Positions 35,461 through 46,380 of a DNA stretch of 64,000 bases are shown here, in pieces. Source of the stretch: Apium graveolens (taxonomy: Eukaryota; Streptophyta; Magnoliopsida; Apiales; Apiaceae); NCBI RefSeq assembly GCF_009905375.1, contig NC_133657.1, positions 44,690,192-44,754,191 of the forward strand, written 5' to 3'. The notes beneath the pieces are model-generated. The model worked only from the letters and a program-made list of their open reading frames with translations. It searched no databases and was not told where the DNA came from. Each line of letters opens with the position of its first letter. Within the stretch, counting starts at the first letter, position 1. The position numbers and the translations under genes are program-made.

Positions 35461-36250
35461 TCTAAGATCTCATCTTTAAGCTCTTGAACATTTGGAACCC
35501 AAATTCTGTAGGAATACCTCATTATTCCCTTCTCATTCTTCTCGGTATTAACCTCTTATCTATTTGTTGGCTCTCTGCCTTCATTCATAACTTTTTCTGG
35601 CACAATATGATCTTTTCCAATAATTCGGGCTGTATTGCTATCTCAAACAGCTTTTCGGTACCGGCTCCGGTTACCTTCACTACTATTTCCATTTTCTCAA
35701 AATCTCTTATAAACTCTCCCAAAGACATTATCATCTTGAGTCTCTCCTTTTTACTAAGGGCATCAGCCACCATATTGGCTTTCCCCGAATGATAAAGAAT
35801 CTCCCAATCATTATTCTTGATTAGCTCTAACTGCCTCCTCTGGCATATGTTGAGCTCTTTCTACGTGAAAATGTACTAGAGCACTTATGGCTTAGGTAAT
35901 TCTCGCACTTCTCTCCATACAAGTAGTGCCTCCAATCTTTAGGGTAAAACTATTGCCACGAGCCTAAGCTCATGGGCGGGGATATCGAATTTCATATTAC
36001 CTTAATTGTCTTGACATGTACGCGATTACCTTACCGTGCTGCATAAGCACGCACCCTAAGCCCTTGTGCGAAGCGTCACTACACTTCACAAAATCTCCTT
36101 TTCCATCCGGCAACGCCAGCATAGGGGCCGTCACCAACCTTTGCTTCAGTTCTTAAAAGCTGTTCTCGCATTTCTCTGTCTATTCGAACTTCTCAGTCTT
36201 ATGAGTAAGCCGCATTAAAGGGGCTACTATCTTTACAAACTTGAACGAAC
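35461..36250 (-). pseudogene. Ectopic RT-end/RNase H/integrase-linker segment in A4
   Basis: Minus strand, 5' to 3': the RT end (FVKIVAPLMRLTHKTEKFE), RNase H pieces near 36130-35830 and the tail and linker at 35773-35585 (MVADALSKKERLKM, QPELLEKIILCQ). The last piece is an uninterrupted 62-codon frame. In a normal gypsy element this lies after the RT, but here it lies between the primer site and gag, upstream of the Gag domain. The same arrangement occurs in A2 (55219-56025). A second, more decayed RNase H-like tail is found at the normal place near 33370, so this segment is an extra copy. Confidence 0.75.
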
Positions 36251-36490
36251 CTCCGGTAGTCGACCTAACCATGGTCATCAATTCATCAGTGGTCCTTTAT
36301 CCAATCTTGTCAGGATCCTCCATGGGATCCTCCTCAACAACTATCCCTTCTAGGACAACATCCTCAACCGCTACATCCTCAATATCAACATCATCTGGTC
36401 CTGCATTAGGACACTCTATCGGATCCACAATCCGATCTCCAATTAGTAATAAAACATCATCGCGCTGTTGCTCCTCAACCTCAGGGTTCG
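36251..36490 (-). pseudogene. Truncated pre-gag ORF of A4
   Basis: Minus-strand residues such as DVDIEDVAVEDVVLEG and IVVEEDPMEDPDKI correspond to the acidic N-terminal third of the pre-gag ORF of A3. The similarity ends at about the Thr-Thr-Arg region, where the RNase H segment starts. The proline-rich and C-terminal parts are absent. Confidence 0.65.
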
Positions 36491-36674
36491 GAGTCCCGCT
36501 ACTCTATACGATAACGAACTACGCTTCTATCGCTACATTTATAAGGGTTCCCATAAGGGTTTTAACTGTCAGTACTACGTTAGGTAGTCCGACTATGAAC
36601 TTGGCAAGAGTTCTTATTATCTTAGTGAACTTATTATCTTAACGTCCCATCATCTCTGAGGTTTATAACGCTTA

Positions 36675-36686
36675 GCTCTGATACCA
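36675..36686 (-). promoter_or_regulatory. Primer binding site of A4 (initiator tRNA-Met)
   Basis: Minus strand TGGTATCAGAGC, intact, four bases inside the LTR end. Confidence 0.92.
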
Positions 36687-36690
36687 TTTC

Positions 36691-39600
36691 TGTAACACCC
36701 CCAGATCCGGGGTCGGGGATCCGGGTCGTCACGGTCTTTCTTTCCACAATATCACTTCACTTAATTAATAATAAATAACCTTATGCTGTGACCCCACACT
36801 AACACACACCACAACCCGTTATAGTCTCAGAGATGAAATTTAAATAAGTACAAGTCTTTGAATCCACCATTTAAAAGTTATTACAACCCAAAATGATTAC
36901 TTGATAAATTTACAGTTAATTGCCATTATCTGCCACAAGTTATAATTATACATAATTGATTCTCAAAAGTAGATGGTCTGATCTACAATAGATCTACCTC
37001 TGCAGCTATAGCAGCTACAACATCAACGGGAAGACGCGGAACACTTCCCACGCGCTTGCGCTGGGTCTGCTGGAGTCTGGCCGTCTTTCCTAACTGTTGT
37101 TGTGTGATGAAGAAATAAAGCAAGGGTGAGCAGCAAGCCCACCAAAATAATATGTATAATGATTTACAATATATGAGCCTACTCATAATACTCATGAAAG
37201 TCTTGGTCAAAAGAAATGAACCAAGTTTGATATCTTAATGCGATGAAGTCGCAAAATATTCAGTATATATACATATATACTTTTCAAAATATTGGAAGTC
37301 CTCTTCCATGCGTAATATACACAAAGTCCCAGTGTATAACTGTATAAAAAAATATCGTTGCAAGGTGATCTCATATATCTAACCTTGTTTCAACGTTTTT
37401 CTGAAAATCTTTGTCATTCCTAAGACAATTATTAATTAGATATAAGTTTAAAAGATGAGGTTACCAAATACCCCAATATACTTATATCTTTCCCAATACT
37501 ACTTGAACTACCACCGTTCAAGTTATAATCAGTTTCAAAAGTTCATCACATAGATGAGACTACAAGACAAGATTTGAATAGATTCAATCTTTGAAATATT
37601 ATTGAATGAAATAAAGTTACGAGATACTTTATTTAGTCCCGATATATATATATCCACATATATATATCTCTTAAACATTTCCTGGAACCTCTGTTATGTA
37701 AAGTATGAACAGAGTTTGAAACATCCAATGAATTTTGGAAAGGAAAAGAAAACCTTTGGCATAAACCAGATATCTTGCTGATCAGGCAAAGATACCCATA
37801 AGTAACCTTTTCTACTAGTAGATGGACGAATTCCCCACTGGTCATCACCCTGGTCATAATTAGGACCTTATGCTGGACTGCCACTCAGCCACTTATGCAT
37901 TTGATGGACTCCCACTGAGCCACTTACACTATCATGGACGCCCACTGAGCCCATGTTGCTTATGCCGACTCAATAGATGGACTTACTTCCCGAACGTTGG
38001 GTAAGTAATCAATTCATTTACCAAAACTGCAACCTTGTTGCGAATATAAAATACACCACAGAGCCGGATTCCCCAGGTTTTGAACGAGTATTTAAATCCC
38101 CTTTAAAAGGAAGATCTTAAATATAAAAATGAGTTTTGGGATCCGCTCTAACTTTTAAAAATCATTTTGAAGACTCGAAAACACTTTAAAGAGTGTTTGG
38201 AGTAAAGCTGATTTAATGAAGTAAATCAGTCCCCAGAATATTTAGAAAATGACTGAATATTATTATTTAAATAATATTCCCATAAAGAATAATCTTTTAT
38301 AAAAATAATTGAAGTAGAAGTTTTAAAACTTATACTTGAAACGAGTATTAAATAACCAAAGATATACTTATATGAAAGTATTATCTTTATTTGAATAATC
38401 GAAAATAAGTTTGATTATTAACACCTTATTCATTAATAAAATAAAGCATATATTTCAGCAAATAATCGGAGTCATAGATCCTCAAATGAATATTCAAATA
38501 ATATTCATTAAATAATATAAACTGAGTCGTAAGCCTTCGAATGAATATTCAAATAATATTCAATAAATAATATAAAAGAGTCATAAGCCCTCGAATGAAT
38601 ATTCAAAATAATATTCAATAAATAAATAAGCTGAGTCATAAGCCCTCGAATGAATATTCGAAATAATATTCAATAAATAAATAAGCTGAGTCATAAGCCC
38701 TCGAATGAATATTCGAAATAATATTCAATAATAAAATAAAGTTAAAGTTATCGAATAAACCTTATTCGATTAATAGTTTGGAAAAACTATAACCATATAT
38801 ATATATATATAAATAAATATATATATATATAATATACTCGGGAACATCGACTCCCGGTTTAGAAATATGATCACCTTTTATCCCCTATACTAAGGGTATC
38901 CGCAACTACTTGTTTATTTCTAGCATAGGTATTATGCAACTATAAGCATTGAAATCAACAGATAGATAACCAGATTACGAAACAGACATGCATATATACC
39001 ATATTAGCATGCTCCAATATATCGCAAAATTTGCTAATAACAATCATGCAATATCACAAGATAATGCATATACATATATTTACATCACAGCAACAGTATA
39101 ACGGGTAGAAAACTTGCCTGAGCGACTGGGGGTTACGAATGGCTCGGGACGAGTCTGGTAACCTATAAGCAACAAGTAAGTTGGAATTAAACCAAAGTCA
39201 CTTGTAAATCTATACTTTAACTAACTTAGACTCTAACGCTCGTTTTGCGCTCACTGATTCGCTTAAGTCACTCGGGTACCCTCGGCTCTACCATTTTTAA
39301 TAATTTAACCTTTACGAGTTTTAAGGCGATTCCTCCGCGAGTGTCTTACCAACTGCCTAACACACTTACCATAAATGTTTCATACTTCAATTAGTCCTTT
39401 TTGGTCTTTAACCTATGTTTCAAAGTAAGGCGAGGGGAAATGTTTCGTTCGCGAAACGTCGTTACTTGAAACGGTCGTTTCTCCTAAACCGTGCATCGGA
39501 ATCGAACGAACTACATATCAAAACGAAGCTCGTAACATGAGCTACCTAAACATGGCAGTGGTCACAATCTAGCAGGGGGTCCTCGGGTCCTAATGTTATG

Positions 39601-40947
39601 CACAAAACAGTCTAAAGAAAATCGGACGTTACGACGGCTATGTTTACGCGATTACCAATATTTATACCACTCCAATTCTTTACCAATTCACTACAAACCA
39701 CCCAACCATCATCAATACCTCAAACACAACTTATATCAAGGCAAATTCAGTCCATAATCTCAAGGTTTTCCAACTTATTCAACCACAAACATGATCTACT
39801 AACCATAACTTAAGATTCATTAACCATTAACCAAGATTCATATCCAAAATCACCACAAATCCAACCAAACCATCTAACATACATGGATCTTGCTATACAT
39901 ACATGGATATTTCTATATATACATTAATCCATCCATAAACTCATCAAAACTCAAAGTTCAAACTATAAGTTAAAGGTGAAAGTTGTTTATACCTCCTTGA
40001 AGCTTCCTAACACAACCCAAGAGCTTTGAATGCCTAAAAGAACCTTGATCCTTGCTTGTATAACCTTAATCTTTCATAAAAATTCAAGAAAACTAAAGTT
40101 ATTTCTTGAAGGTTACTATTCACCATCTTCTTCCTTGATTTATAGAAAAAGATTGGCTTGGAATTAGAAGCTTAAACTTATAGGAAGTATGTAACTATCC
40201 ATGGGGAAGCTTAGATAATTACCTTGCTAAATAGTAAGTGGTGGAGCTTGGATCTTCAAATTTTAAGAAAACCACCCGAGAGCTTCATGAACAAAGCCTT
40301 GGTTGCTTGGTTTTTTTGATGAAAATGATTTTTGCTTGGCTTGGTTGCTTGGTTTTTTGTGCTTGCTTTAGTCAATTACCTTCTTGCCCTTGAATTTGTG
40401 TGGTTCTCATTCAACCACACCTCCTTCCTTCCCATGTCATGCTTATATCATCCTCATGATGTCATTCTCCCTTCCTTGTCCTCTTTCTATTGGTTGGATG
40501 ACATCATTCCCACTAACCCCTTTGATTAACTTCCTAATCGTTTGCCTAATGACCGCTGATCTGTTATACGGTTCGCTTAACTTTCGTTCTCGTTTATCGT
40601 TTGAAGGATCATACCCGGGATCTTATTACTTAGGTTCCCTTAACCTTTCTCAATACCTTATATTCCTTTTTATGATCCTCTATTATAATCCTTTAATTTA
40701 AATCCTTTTTATCCTGTTACCTTATACTCAATTCTCTCTGTATCTTGTGGATTTCCGGGAAAACCAAAGTGTTCGGAATTGGATTCTGACGATCTTTACA
40801 TACACTTATATACCACATAGAGTACTAATAATATCCCATAAGATCAATAACAGAACCCCTACATAGCGTGGCATGAAAAGTTTTCTCGTTCAGCAAAAAC
40901 ACTATTCATAAGGGTTTCAAAATTTCTCAAAAATTGGGGTTATTACA
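36691..40947 (-). repeat. 5' LTR of A4 (4,257 bp)
   Basis: Pair of 27050-31304; starts TGTAATAACCCC (40947) and ends GGGGGTGTTACA (36691) on the minus strand. As the 5' LTR it should hold the promoter; I cannot locate a certain TATA box among the many TA runs. Confidence 0.95.
38468..38740. repeat. AT-rich tandem array in the A4 5' LTR, 5 units
   Basis: The same units in the same order as at 28827-29098, as expected for a recent LTR pair. Confidence 0.85.
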
Positions 40948-42024
40948 TAAATCTTCACACCCTTTAGTAATAAGTTTGAATGTTGAAGTTTGGAGATGGT
41001 TTGGATGGATGAGTAGTAATTTGAATGATAAGCATGATCTGAGCTTAATTGTTAAGTAGTTTAGTTGAATTTAGAGGTGTTATAATATATGATTGGATTG
41101 AGATCCTTGAGCTTATTATGACTGAAATCAGTAGCATTGATGTGTATCTTGAGTTGTTATTGATTGGTAGTTGGATTGATATGGTTTGGAATGGTAAAAA
41201 TTTGGGAAATCGCGTAAACATAGCCGTCGTAATGTCCGATTTACTTTAGACTATTTTTGCTCTTAACATCAAGACCCTAGAACTCACTGTTAGGTTTTTA
41301 CCATTGCCATGATTAGATAGTTCATGTTACGAGCTTCGTTTTGATATGTAGTTTGTTTGATTCCGATGTACGGTTTAGGAGAAACGACCATTTTAAGTAA
41401 CGGCGTTTCACGAACGAACCATTACCCCTCGCCTTACTTTGAAACATAGGTTAAAGACCAAAAAAGAATAATTGGAGTATGAAACATTTATGTAAAGTGT
41501 ATTAGGAAGTTGGTAAGACACTCGCGAAAGAATCTCCTTAAAGCTCTTAATGGTTAATTTATTAAAAATGGTGGAGCCGAGGGTACTCGAGCGACTTAAG
41601 AAAATCAGTAAGCGCAAAGCGAGCGTTAGAGTCTAAATTGGTTAAAGTATAGATTTATAAGTGACTTTGGTTTAATTCCAACTTATATGTTGTTTATAAG
41701 TTACTAGACTCGTCCCAAGCCATTTATAACCCCCAGTCGCTCAGGCATGTTTTCTACCCGTTATACTGTTGTTGTGATGTATACATATGTATATGCATTA
41801 TCTTGTGATAGATGCATGATGGTTAATGAGAAAATTCTTGCGATATATTGTAGCATGTGATATGGTATATATGCATGCCTGTTTCGTATTCTTGATACAT
41901 ATATCTGTTGATTCAGTTGATAATACATATGCTAGAGATAAGCGGTAATTTGCATATACCCTTAGTATAGGGGACCCAAATGTGAACTTTTTTCTCAAAC
42001 CGGGAGTCGATGCTCCCGAGTATA

Positions 42025-42056
<32 letters not shown>

Positions 42057-42100
42057 GAATAGTTTTTAAAACTATGAATCAAATAAGGTTTATTCGATAA

Positions 42101-42385
42101 CCTTATTTTATTAATGAATATTATTTTGAATATTCATTCGAGGGCTTATGACCCCGTTTATTTTATTATTGAATATTATTTTGAATAGTCATTCGAGGGC
42201 TTATGAGCCCGTTTATTTTATTATTGAATATTATTTTGAATATTCATTCGAGGGCTTATGACCCCGTTTATTTTATTATTGAATATTATTTTGAATATTC
42301 ATTCGAGGACTTATGTCTCCGTTTATTTTATTAATAAATATTTTTTTGAATATTCATTCGAGGACTTATGACTCCGATTAATTAC
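42101..42385. repeat. AT-rich tandem array in the A3 5' LTR, 5 units
   Basis: Five units of about 57 bp, each with GAATATTATTTTGAATATTC, ATTCGAGG and CTTATGA, ending CCCCGTTTATTTTATTA or a variant. Confidence 0.85.
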
Positions 42386-44087
42386 TAATTATTATTCTTT
42401 ATTTTATTAAGGAATAATGTGTCGATGATCAAACTCACTTTTGATTATTCAAATAAAGATGGTACTTTCGTATAAGTATATCTTTGGTTATTTAATAATC
42501 ATTGGAAGTATAAGTTTTAAAACTTCTACTTCAATTATTTTTATAAAGATTATTCTTTATGAGAATATTATTTAAATAATAATATTCAGATATTTCATAA
42601 TATATTGGGACTGATTTATTTTATTAAATCAGCATCACTCCAAATATTCTTAAAAATGTTTTGCAAGTCTTCAAAATGATTTTAAAAGTTAGAGCGGATC
42701 CCAAAACTCATTTTTATATTTAAGATCTTCCTTTCAAAGGGGATTTAAATATCCGCTCAAAACCTGAGGGATCCGGCTCTGTGGTGTGTTTTATATTCAC
42801 AACAAGGTTGCTATTTTGATAAAAGAATTTTTTATTACTTACCCAACACTCGGGAAGTAAAATTCTTGGAACAAGTTAATCCATTAATAGGCATCGCCTG
42901 GGAAATATCGGTGAGTTTTCCTTTCCAACTAGATACGACTTCTGGGTGGAGTCGTATCAACAAGTTTATACTTAGGGAAAGGGGGAACGAGCTTTACGTT
43001 TCAGAGTCATGGATTTCATCTGAACTAGGAGTGGCGTAAGTGGTCGAGTGGCGCCCGCCCAGCCTAATTATATTGGCCCAAATGGCCTGGAAGTTCCGCT
43101 AAGACGGTCCATTCCTTAGGAGTCCAGTGTTCGGTTAACAAGTAAATCCGATAAGTTCTCCTCTAGATTTAGAAAATGGTGGGGTTGCACTACTACGACT
43201 GATCATCGTAAGTGGTCTTCCTAGCGCGGAAAAAACTCCCGTAATGAGTTCATCATCCAATTGGATATTTCTGCAACACTACCCAGAGCACTTCGATAGA
43301 AAGGCTACGGTTGGGCGATTGTTGAGTGTTGGCAGGGTCAAGTTTTTATGATATTTTATTTTGATGATATTTTAAAGAATGATTCTATACAAGTTTTGTC
43401 TTGTAGTTTAATCTATGGGATAAACTATTTATACATTGAACGGTGGTAGTTCAAGTAGTATTCGGAAAAGATATAAGTATATTGGAGTATCTTGTAACTT
43501 CATCTTTTAAACTTATATCTAGTTAATGATTGTCTTATGAATGACAAAGGTATCCGAAAAGCATTGAGACAAGGTTAGATATATGAGATCACCTTGCAAC
43601 GATATTTTTATAAAGTTATAAACTGGAACTCTGTGGATGTTATACATGTCAGAGGATTTCAAATATTGTGAAAAGTATATATATATATACTGAATTTTTT
43701 ACGACTTGGTCGCGTTAAGATATCAAACTTGCTTCATTTCTTCTTGACCAAGACTTTCTTGAGTACTATGAGAATGCTCATATATTGTTAATCATTATAC
43801 ACATTATTTTGGTGGGCTTGTTGCTCACCCTTGCTTTCTTCTTTCATCACACAACAACAGATAGAAAGGATGAACAAGACCAAGCTTCCAATTCGCAAGC
43901 GGTTAGAAAACGTTTCTTCAGTTTTCTGGAAGCATTGATGCCACCGTAACTGAGGTAGGAGCTACCAATAGGCTAGGTTTTCAACTATTGATGAACCAGA
44001 CTTATGTATAATATGAATTGTAATAATGGCAAAGAAATGTAAATTTATTCAGAAACCCTTTTGAGGTGTAATGGCTTATAATTATGG

Positions 44088-44093
44088 AATAAA
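44088..44093 (+). promoter_or_regulatory. Possible polyadenylation signal in the A3 5' LTR
   Basis: AATAAA followed within 20 bases by a GT/T-rich stretch (TGTGTTATTTTTTTG), about 175 bp before the LTR end. This is a sensible place for the R region end; the copy at 53953-53958 in the 3' LTR would be the one used. Motif evidence only. Confidence 0.35.
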
Positions 44094-44271
44094 ATGACTT
44101 GTGTTATTTTTTTGTAGTCATCTCTGGGACTATAACTTGTGGTGTGTGTGTGTATATTGTGGGGTCACAGTACGCAGCAGTTGGTTGATTGTTAAGATTA
44201 AGTATTATTAAGGGAGATGAAACTCGTGACGACCCGGATCCCCGACCCCGGATCTGGGGGTGTTACAGAAA

Positions 44272-44283
44272 TGGTATCGGAGC
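44272..44283 (+). promoter_or_regulatory. Primer binding site of A3, one mismatch
   Basis: TGGTATCGGAGC instead of TGGTATCAGAGC, four bases after the LTR end. The A to G change probably arose after insertion. Confidence 0.9.
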
Positions 44284-44457
44284 GAAGCATTATAAACCTC
44301 AGAGATGATATGACGTTAAGATAATAAGTTCACGAAGATAATAAGAACTCTTTCCAAGTTCATAGTCGGACTACCTAACGTAGTACTGATAGTTAAAACC
44401 CTTACGGGAACCCTTATAAATATTATAGTAGTAATATAGTTCGTTCTCGTATAGGGC

Positions 44458-45303
44458 AGCGGGGCACCGAACCCTGAGGTTCAGGAGCATCAGCATGAGG
44501 ATGTTTTATTACGTGTTAGAGATCAAATTGTGAATTCGATAGAGTACCATAACGAGGGACCGGATGAGATTCATATTAAGAATGTTACGGTTGAGGATGT
44601 TATCCTAGAAGGGATTGTTGCTGAGGAGGATCTCGTGGAGGATCCTGGCGAGAATGAAGAGAGGACCGCTGAGGAATTGATGACCGTAGTCAGGGCGACT
44701 ACCAGAGCAAGAATGGCCGCGAGGGTGGCACTAGAGGATGAAGAGTTACCAAGGGCACAAAGGTTAATGAGGGCAGGGGGAGTGGGGCCTTCCACGACAC
44801 CAATTACACCAGTATCAGACCCTCTTCCAGAGGATCCTGAAGACATCAATGAGGTTCCACCAATTCCTGTTCCCTCCCCTGTACAGAACCCAGCACCTAC
44901 TGAGGAAATGCCACCTTTATCTCCTGCACCATTGTCACCTGATACCGTGTTTTGTCATCCATTTGGATCCCCTGGGCCTGCACCACCTGCACCCCATGGA
45001 CTGCTAGATGCTACCACTCAGGCTTCTCTTATCGCCAATTATTATATGACTTTGGATGGCCTGTCTGAGGCCCGTAATGTTAGGAGTGATCTGTTGGATC
45101 GACTTACTGCACCGAGGATTGAGGGTGGGGTACTTCCGGCACGATTAGCTTATAGCATGGAAAGGATTGAGGCTACCACCCGTGTTACAGCTAGAGGCCA
45201 TCTTGAGGGTCAGATTGATCCAGCTCTACTTGCAACTATCCTAGACCTCATCATCGCTTTAATGGAGCAGGTTAGGGATGTCGTGCTTGCCCGCATTTCT
45301 TGA
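44458..45303 (+). CDS. Pre-gag ORF of A3, uncharacterised acidic/proline-rich protein
   Basis: This is the best preserved copy of the ORF. A continuous frame is open from just after a TAG near 44455 to the TGA at 45301-45303; the first annotatable codon of the 257-codon core is a GTG at 44530, and no ATG lies upstream in frame, so the true start is unclear. Upstream residues read EDVLLRVRDQIV. The N-terminal third is acidic (EDVILEGIVAEEDLVEDPGE). A short basic helix follows (ATTRARMAARVALEDEELPR), then a proline-rich linker (PPIPVPSPVQNPAPTEEMPP) and a helical C-terminus (LLDRLTAPRIEGG, ALLATILDLIIALMEQVRDV). No zinc knuckle, protease or membrane segment. It lies before gag, as in A1 and B. 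It does not resemble a Gag, RT or integrase that I know; an accessory role is inference. Confidence 0.6.
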   Translation, partial: SGAPNPEVQEHQHEDVLLRVRDQIVNSIEYHNEGPDEIHIKNVTVEDVILEGIVAEEDLVEDPGENEERTAEELMTVVRATTRARMAARVALEDEELPRAQRLMRAGGVGPSTTPITPVSDPLPEDPEDINEVPPIPVPSPVQNPAPTEEMPPLSPAPLSPDTVFCHPFGSPGPAPPAPHGLLDATTQASLIANYYMTLDGLSEARNVRSDLLDRLTAPRIEGGVLPARLAYSMERIEATTRVTARGHLEGQIDPALLATILDLIIALMEQVRDVVLARIS

Positions 45304-45714
45304 TCCATAATAGTGTGCAGAGTCTGAGCAATCTGACAAGAATTTCATGTAGCACCGCTTTTGGAGGATCAGCCTAAGTTATGAATGATTAGTTTTAATG
45401 ACTAGATGATTATCTATGGTAGTACTTTTGGGATAGAAGCGATCAGATCAAATGATGTAATTCTCTTTAATGTGTTCAGTTGTCGTACCCTCGAACAAAT
45501 GGTTATATATATATTCGTTAATTTCAGTTCAGATCAGTTTGTTTGTGATAAGATCATATTGTTAATTGCACTATTAACACTTAAGAGAGTGTCATGAAGT
45601 TTATAGAACTTGAGAATTCATAATTTGCAATCATGCAAGGACTGAACGAGGGAAAGACTTAGGCAAAGTAAGTAAGACAAATATCCAGAAATTCTCAAAA
45701 ATTTTCCAAGCAAT
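45304..45714 (+). other. Spacer between pre-gag ORF and gag of A3
   Basis: Noncoding, homologous to 3692-4104 in A1. A 63-codon frame at 45406-45597 is present in both copies but has no recognisable motif. Confidence 0.5.
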
Positions 45715-46380
45715 ATGCCCCATGAGGAATAAGATTAGGGGCAAACCTTGAATGTGATAATCAGGGAGGTCGCAATTAAGATATAAGGAACCCAGAATAT
45801 AATGAAGTGGAAAATGAGGATTTTAAATTAAAAGATGACCCCAATTATGGGAAGTAGGAAGAAATATTTAGACTGAGAAAACAGAAGTCGAGCAAGATAG
45901 GAAGAACCAGGATGGTACTCCTATTGGGCAATCCATGGACCTGCCTAAATCAAAACTTATACTTTTATTCCCAACCACCACCTTGAGAAAACAATGCGGT
46001 AAGAAATTCTTTCATGACCTTTAGGTCGCTAAGCTCTCAGAGTTCCAAGGAACAGGTTGACCCAGTCGAGGCAAGAGCCTGGCTAAAGGAAATATAGGAA
46101 TCATTTGAGATTCAAAATGATTGACGAATCACAAAAGACTATTTTTGTCACTTACCCTCCTAAGAGAGAGGCCAACCGCTGGTAAAAGGCCAAGGAAGGC
46201 ACGGAGCAAGAGATTATAATAAACTAATTTAAGTTCAGTCAATTGTTTTCAGGAAAGTACTTCCCAAGGTTATGGAGATAGTGTAAAAGCTTTAGAGCCA
46301 GAAAAAAGGCAAACAAGTATGATGAATTATGAATCTAAGTTGTAAAAGTTGTCAAGATTCGTTCTGAGGACACAAATCCA
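45715..46380 (+). pseudogene. gag pseudogene of A3
   Basis: ATG at 45715 at the same place as the A1 gag start; here the first codons are already damaged (MPHEE then a stop). The Gag domain is legible at about 46050-46200: QVDPVEARAWLKEI, SFEIQND and related runs with stops between them. Frames shift several times. A3 cannot have made Gag for a long time. Confidence 0.65.

Larger units (their letters stand above)
27050..40947 (-). mobile_element. Element A4: youngest, structurally complete family-A element
   Basis: Two nearly identical LTRs (27050-31304 and 36691-40947) and a 5,386 bp interior with primer site and polypurine tract. The target duplication is TAAAT (27045-27049 and 40948-40952). 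Fewer than about 25 LTR differences seen by eye in 4.26 kb mean a recent insertion. Yet the interior is full of stops and has the rearranged 5' region shared with A2, so A4 cannot have supplied its own proteins and was mobilised in trans. All structural signals needed for this (LTRs, primer site, polypurine tract) are present. Confidence 0.95.
40948..44267 (+). repeat. 5' LTR of A3, second piece
   Basis: Continues the LTR after A4 (TAAATCTTCACACC) and ends GGATCTGGGGGTGTTACA before the primer site. Together with 26072-27049 it makes an LTR of about 4.29 kb. Compared with the 3' LTR it lacks about 40 bp near 43350 but keeps 215 bp that the 3' LTR has lost near 52395. It holds the stem-loop near 41385-41410. 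Confidence 0.93.
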
